DNA from: Sipunculus nudus | Taxonomy: Eukaryota; Annelida; Sipuncula; Golfingiida; Sipunculidae | DNA: 64,000 nucleotides | Direction of reading: 5' to 3' | Assembly (NCBI GenBank): GCA_026874595.1 | Contig: CM049320.1 | Span: 27,700,714 to 27,764,713 of the forward strand | Part shown: positions 58,300-64,000 of the stretch, in pieces | Layout of the letters: each line of letters begins with the position of its first letter | Position numbering within the stretch: the stretch's first letter is position 1 | Notes under the pieces: generated by a model | What the model was told of the DNA's origin: nothing | Databases searched by the model: none | The model's input: only the letters and a program-made list of their open reading frames with translations | Program-made: the position numbers and the translations under genes

Positions 58300-59640
58300 G
58301 TTTGATGTATTGGACTGATATTTTGACCTGTCTGTGCGTCTTTGATGATATTCTCATCTACAAGACAGGTGGTGGCACCTGCATTGACTTTTGCAGTGTA
58401 TGTGCCTGCTTATTTCTACAGAGGAATTTAATACATCAGCCTAAAATTGGGCATGTTTATACATATCGGGTAGCTTTACAGTGTCTAAGACTGGTGGCGC
58501 CACCTACAATAATTTTTGCACAGTGTATGTCCCTGCTTATTTTACAGGAGGAGTTTGACATATCAGTCTGACATTTGGCATATTTATATATCTCTTTGTT
58601 GTATATAAAACTGGTGGTGCCAGCTACAATTATTGTATCGGCAAAAACAGAGTTTCGGGATACTATGTTTTCAGTCGGACGTCGACGCTGCCGCCATCGC
58701 CGCATAGGTTTCCAGACAACTCCTCCATAACCACTGAGCAGAATTTTTTTTAATTCAGAATTATTATCGGTCACATGTGAACTGCTGCGCTCTCATTTTT
58801 GGTTGACCTCTGACCTTTCCTCTCTGCCCAGCGTCCATTTCCACACATAAACCCACATATCTGAGGAACCGTTTGACCGATAAGGCTAAAGATTTTGCAC
58901 AAATGTAGCCCTTAGAAAGCTTTATAACATACACTAAAAAATGTGGCGCCACCTGCAACAATTTTTGCACAGCGTCCATCTGGTCATCTGCCCTTTGGAT
59001 AAAATCACTCATATCTCGGCAGTGGTTTGAACTTATCCACCTGATATTTTGCAGGTTTATACGTCCTGGACAGCTTTCTTGATTTTATGACAGGTGGCAC
59101 CACCTACATTCAAATTTGCCTTTGGATAAAAACACTCATAATTCTGCATTTGTTGGACTAATCAAGCTGAAATTTTGCATGTGTATACATTCTAGACAGC
59201 TTTCTTGATTTTATGACAGGTGGCGCCACCTACATTCACGTCTAAGCTGCAGACATCCAAGCTCATATCTTGCGAACCGATTGACCAGTTGGGCCAAAAT
59301 TTGCATGTGTATAGATCTCCCATAAATCTTTATTATATGCAGAACTGGTAGCGCCACCTGCACCCATTTTTGCACAGCCTCCATTTGTTCATCTGCCTTG
59401 GGATAAAATCACTCATATCTTAGCTGGGTTTGACTTATCCACCTGAAATTTTTCAGGTGTATACATCCTTGACAGCTTTCTTGTTTTATGACAAGTGGTG
59501 CCACCTACATTCAAATTTACGCTGCAGACATCCAAGCACATATCTCAGGAACCATTTGACCGAACATGCAAAAATTTTGCATGTTTGTAGATCTCACATA
59601 GCTTTTTATCATACTCAAAACTGGTGGCGCCATCTGCAAT
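58300..59640 (+). repeat. Tandem array around the palindrome GGTGGCGCCACC
   Basis: Eight copies of the 12-bp palindrome or one- to two-base variants start at 58493, 58613, 58942, 59093, 59219, 59347, 59494 and 59623, mostly 120-150 bp apart. Each is embedded in a unit of fixed order: TTTGCACAG, then CTCATATCTC, then TGAAATTTTGCATGTGTATA, then CTTTCTTGATTTTATGACA, then the palindrome, then TACA. The units are diverged except for the palindrome and its near flanks. The same palindrome marks repeats at 5.4-9.7 kb. Confidence 0.8.
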
Positions 59641-61646
59641 CATTTTTATTATAGTTGTGGTCCTTTGTCCGTCGTCCGTTAAGAGGGCGCGTTTTGAAAC
59701 CGTTGGACCTACGATTCCAAAATTTTGCATACCATTAGATGTCCCCAAAATCTCCTGCCATACCGAAAATTCGGTCATTAGGACTTCGTTCCTTCGAGAT
59801 CTTAAGTAAAACCCTCCGTTTTCCATAAAAAAAAAACATTGTTACACTTCAAGGCTGCCTAATATCAAAACCACTGATCTGTATTTAGTATTCACTTACT
59901 GTCATACATTTTCTATGAACATACAAAAAATTAGGTCATTGTTGGGTATTATTTTGTTATGGGCCAAAATATAATGCAATTAAAAAAAAATCAGGAAATA
60001 TATTTACTCACCTAACATGAAAATTGCTGAAGCTAGAGACTTTTTTTCAGGAATATAACTTTATTTAATCAAGATTCAGTTGTTTACCTAAAATTAGATC
60101 TGAATTTTGCAAATTTTTCAAGTTATTAGCATAAATAAAAAATCAATACCTTAAATTTTGTCCAACTTTAGTAATGGCACGTTTTTTTCCCTGTAAGCAC
60201 TGTTGATTTATTTTTCACAGCATATATACATAAGGATTAATTCTTTTAAATCTGAAATTTCAAAGGAATTGATTGAAAAAAGTAGCTTTTATTCAAGTTT
60301 TTATACACCATGTCCAGTGTTGTTTACATCTAGCCCACCAAGTAGTACAGCCTTCACTTGCATTATGTAACCAACCTCAAGCATCTTGCCTTGATTCAGC
60401 TTGGCCACTACCAGCAGGCTTCCCTTCTGCCCTGCACTCCCACCCCCATCCCCCACCCCAACCCCCCCCCCGATTGTTCATAAACAAGATGAATGTTATT
60501 ATTTTCTGTATTTGATTCATTCTTATTCTAGGTTATGCTACATTTTAGATTTTGTATTGTACCACCAGCGTTACAATGATATTTAATTGTGCCCACAAAG
60601 TGGTGTATTGCTATGAAAGTGTGGATGTTCATCAGATAAGCAATTCCTTACTTCAGAAGAGTAAAAACCTCACCAGGTATTAAATTGACTATTAATTCCA
60701 GTAATAAATTAAAGCTGGGATAGTAATTAGTACAATGATATTGTTTGTCCCTCATTCAACAGAATGTGTATACTTTATTTGAAAAGATGTTTTATTTTAT
60801 CAAATTTACTGAATCTTTTATTTATTTTGGTGAATAAAATTAAGCATATACTGAAAACTATAATGTGCAAAACATTTTAATAGTGATTCAAAGGAAAATC
60901 TTTTAGATGCCATGTTGTGGCATTATTTTCTTTTTAATTCAGTTTAAACATTTGTAATTTAAAAATAATAAAATATATGTCTTTGCATAATATGACCCAA
61001 TATGAGCTACACTCTGGATATATAATGATTTCAACTTTTGCAACAATTCTAATATTTTAACTTATATTTTCAGTTTTTTATTCTGTATATATAATGATTG
61101 CAATTTTGCAACAATTGTAATATTTTAACTTATATTTTCAATTTTTTTTATTAAAAATTTATAAAACTTGTAAATAAAAAAATGATTAAGATTAAAACTT
61201 CTAAAAATAAAAAAGTGGATATGCTAAAAAAGTAGGCTTATATATAGACTTAAATGCATTATTCTCTTGAAAGTGAAATAAAGGTATTAGTCCATTCTGT
61301 CCACTTGCTGTCCACCTGTAAATTTTCATATGCATCACAGGATCCCAAAACTTTTACTGTTTTTCTTCATGACAGTCTTGTCAGAGTATTAGTTCGCAAT
61401 CATATATTTAGAACTTTACTATAACAAAGTAGGAGGGCCCCTTTCCTATTAGCTTCTCATATTCTTATACAAATGAAAAAAACATTACAATAGAATATTT
61501 CTACATCCACCTTCGTGCTGCCCTCACTTTTTCCTTCTCCGAACCCCATCCCAAAGTCAGCCTTGGTAAACAAGAACACGATGAATTAGATATATTCATA
61601 CTTAAATATTTTGTATAACTATTCGTCCATAGGTACCTATGTACAT
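59641..61646. other. AT-rich sequence without recognised gene
   Basis: 59650-59830 contains another dispersed-repeat fragment (CCGTCGTCCGTTAAGAGGG; TTCGTTCCTTCGAGATC). 60400-60475 has a C-rich run. 60960-61150 has two near-identical ~65-bp segments (ATATATAATGATT-CAA-TTT). Nothing protein-coding was recognised. Confidence 0.5.
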
Positions 61647-61815
61647 GCCAGAAATTATGTCAATATTGTGTAATATGTAGACATAGTGGGCATCACAATT
61701 ATGTACCTTGTCCAGACTAAAGAGATATTGTGTCATACAGTCACAAATTCATAAATCCCTTTATCGGAATAGTTAATCATAACATCATATCTGTCAAATT
61801 GAAAGCTTGCAGACT
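61647..61815 (+). repeat. 169-bp near-identical repeat, copy 1
   Basis: GCCAGAAATTATGTCAATAT through AAGCTTGCAGACT recurs at 62455-62623 with about five mismatches. No terminal inverted repeats. Confidence 0.9.
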
Positions 61816-62119
61816 TCCATACACTTTAGATCCTTCAACAAATGGCTTTATCATCATTCTACTACTGCTTATTTCTGCTGTCATTGCATTCATATTAGCT
61901 CAAATATATCACAATTTTCAACCCCTCCTAAATAATAAAAATTAACCACTATATTTTACTCTATTAATCCATCAGTCAGGTAATTCCATTTATCATTTAC
62001 TCACATATTACATTACATTCCTTTATAATAGCCCAACATGTCCATGATATTCATAATCTTTATCGACTCTATATAGTATCACAGTGGAGAAACATTTATA
62101 GTCCAATCACGATCAGCTG

Positions 62120-62870
62120 AGCGCCGTGACCCATGGGTCCCTTGTTCCACAGCATCCATCTGTTTGTTTGCTGTGGGATAAAATCACTCATATCTCGGCA
62201 GTGGATGTCTGCAGCGTAATATTGTCGCCACTTGCCACCTTTTTTGCACAGCGTCCGTCTGTTTATTTGCCGTGGGCTAAAATCACTCATATCTCAGTAA
62301 TGGTGGCACTTATCTGCCTAAAATTTTGCATGTTTATACATCTTGGATAGCTTTCTCGATTTTGTGGCAGGTGGCGGAACTTATATTGATGTATATGCTG
62401 CACACATTCAGGCTTATATATCAGGAATGGTTTGACAATTCCCCCTGAAATTTTGCCAGAAATTATGTCAATATTGTGTAATATGTAGACATAGTGGGCA
62501 TTACAATGATGTACCTTGTCAAGACTAAAGAGATATTGTGTCATACAGTCACAAATTCATAAATCCCTTTATCAGAATAGTTAATCATAACATCATATCT
62601 GTCAAATTGAAAGCTTGCAGACTGTGTATAGATCTCTCATATCTCTTGATCATACACAAAATTGGTGGTGCGACCTGCCACCATTTTTGCACAGTGTCAA
62701 TCTGTTTGTCTGCCGTTGGCTAAAATCACTCATATCTCAGTAGTGTTTTGACTTAGCTGCCTAAAATTTTGCATGTTTATACATCTTGGACAGCGTTCTG
62801 GATTTTGTGGTAGGTGGCGCAACCTACATACACATTTCGGCTGCAGACCTCCAGGCTATTTTGCAACACA
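62120..62870 (+). repeat. Second block of the GGTGGCGCCACC-type array
   Basis: Three to four more units of the 58-59 kb array: TGGGATAAAATCACTCATAT, AAATTTTGCATGTTTATACA, TTTTGTGGCAGGTGGC. Degenerate palindromes lie at about 62368, 62664 and 62812. One unit is split by the 169-bp repeat at 62455-62623. Confidence 0.7.
62455..62623 (+). repeat. 169-bp near-identical repeat, copy 2, inserted in the array
   Basis: It interrupts an array unit exactly between TGAAATTTTG and TGTATAGATCTC, which are adjacent in uninterrupted units, so it is a secondary insertion. Confidence 0.85.
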
Positions 62871-63169
62871 CCTCACTCTATTTCCCCTTGCGACTCAATC
62901 CATGCCACACTTCACCATTCCCACTCTGATTTTGGAGGATACATGTAGTCGCTTGTTGACTACCCATATTCCAGTTTTTGTGTTGTGTGCACCCATACCA
63001 GAATTGCAGCAGTGATGTTTGTTTAATTGTTTCTTGTTCTAAGTGTTTAGTACTTGCATTGTTTATATACATGTTACACATGTTATTGAAAAGTAATGGT
63101 CCAGCACTGAAGCATTATACCTGATGTAATATCATTGCACAGGTTAGCATTAGGCCTGTAGGCCTTGTT

Positions 63170-64000
63170 TATGAATGACTAATTTTTACAGTTCCAGATG
63201 ACGTTTGGCGCAACCCATATTTCTTTATTAGTTTTTGTATTGTATAAAGGAAATGTTGTGAAATCAGCATGTTATTTTGTGGCTAGGTTTGAAGGATGTC
63301 AGTTGCCTGACGCATATGCAGCTGAGGAATGTTTATGTCCAATATACAAGACAGGTAATGATTACAAACAGGTTGTGAGCTGCATCGATTAACAAATCCG
63401 GCTGTGTGATTAGTAGAGGGAAAATGCTCATGAGGGCTTAGTATGGTGTGGTATATCTATACACCTATATAATCTGCTACATAAAAGTCTGTTTTGTATT
63501 TAATTGTAAAATATTTTTTTAAAGATTATATATCTGTTTTATATTAAATATATATGTTTTGGTGTTTGAATGTGTGTGATTAGATAAAAAAATATTTATA
63601 TCTTTCATTCAATGATATGATATACAGATTAAATTATAAATGTGTATAATCTATGGCATTGTATTTCTGTTAAATCCCGTTTTTACAAATATCCCATAAG
63701 AAATATTATTATTATTTTTAAATTCGAAAAAAAAATTAATTTGGTTTTATATTTATCTATGACTGGCATCATCAGAATTTTAACACTAATATAAATACAT
63801 ATTGTCTGTATGGATAATTGTAATACAAATGCATCATGCAACTTGTGGGTTCCACAGTAGCTATCCCATTCTGACAGTTTGACGCTTGTTTTTTTTATTT
63901 GTATTTGCGTAAAATATCCCCCAAAAAATCACCCATTTCAAAACACCATACTTTTTGTCTTGGGTATAAGCAATTACTTGTTCTTTTTGGCAAAACCTTC
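63170..64000 (+). repeat. Segmental duplication, copy B (right part, runs off the window)
   Basis: Collinear with 46425-47215: GATGACGTTTGGCGCAACCC matches GATGAGGTATGGCACAACCT, and CTGACGCATATGCAGCTGAG, GTGTGATTAGTAGAGG and CATCATGCAACTTGTG follow in the same order. No gene recognised. Confidence 0.8.

Noticed and set aside
58300-59640. CRISPR array
   Set aside because: Repeat units are long, diverged and without uniform spacers; the surroundings are animal genomic DNA.

Overview
The window looks like AT-rich, gene-poor animal (metazoan) genomic DNA, most likely from a marine mollusc such as a bivalve. The evidence is spliceosomal exon boundaries, long introns, many (TA)n microsatellites, decayed non-LTR and Penelope-like retrotransposon relics, non-autonomous DNA transposons, and dispersed tandem repeats. 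The bivalve assignment is inference from general character, not from a diagnostic gene. There is no sign of bacterial organisation (operons, Shine-Dalgarno sites, CRISPR, dense coding).

Only one protein gene is clearly supported. It is the 3' part of an ankyrin-repeat/SOCS-box (ASB-type) gene on the + strand. Two 99-bp exons each encode exactly one 33-residue ankyrin repeat (19984-20082 and 25640-25738). A last exon at 26391-27300 holds more ankyrin-like repeats, a helical linker and a C-terminal SOCS box. The ankyrin frame and the SOCS frame are offset by one base, and the switch must lie in a ~40-bp interval near 26989-27029. The 5' exons were not found. A second, weaker candidate is a GC-rich promoter-like segment with a short 5' exon and a small ORF exon (49.56-50.47 kb).

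Region by region: 0-5 kb is AT-rich with no gene. 5-9.9 kb is a cluster of decayed dispersed repeats carrying nuclear-receptor-like motifs. 9.9-10.4 kb is a GC-rich inverted-repeat element. 12.9-13.1 kb is a small TIR element. 17.3-17.8 kb is a minus-strand LINE reverse-transcriptase relic. 19.3-27.9 kb is the ASB-type gene; its large intron holds a TIR transposon with a captured promoter (21.2-22.3 kb) and a tandem array with X-box-like sites (23.5-25.4 kb). 29-30.3 kb has a LINE 3' tail and an inverted-repeat element. 32.3-32.8 kb has tRNA-derived SINE copies. 36.7 kb has a near-perfect 54-bp hairpin. 40.2 kb has a well-formed type I hammerhead ribozyme. 47.8-48.05 kb has a Penelope-like element fragment. 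40.7-47.7 kb and 51.2-64 kb are two diverged copies of a large segmental duplication, with an older relic at 33.1-34.1 kb. The second copy is interrupted by ~6.8 kb of tandem-repeat arrays (56.35-63.17 kb), including three or four MEF2/NFI-like composite modules and a ~130-150 bp array built around the palindrome GGTGGCGCCACC.

The strongest candidates for follow-up are the hammerhead ribozyme, the frame-split ASB gene, the MEF2/NFI and GGTGGCGCCACC arrays, the long hairpin, and the transposon carrying a TATA promoter with a truncated basic ORF.
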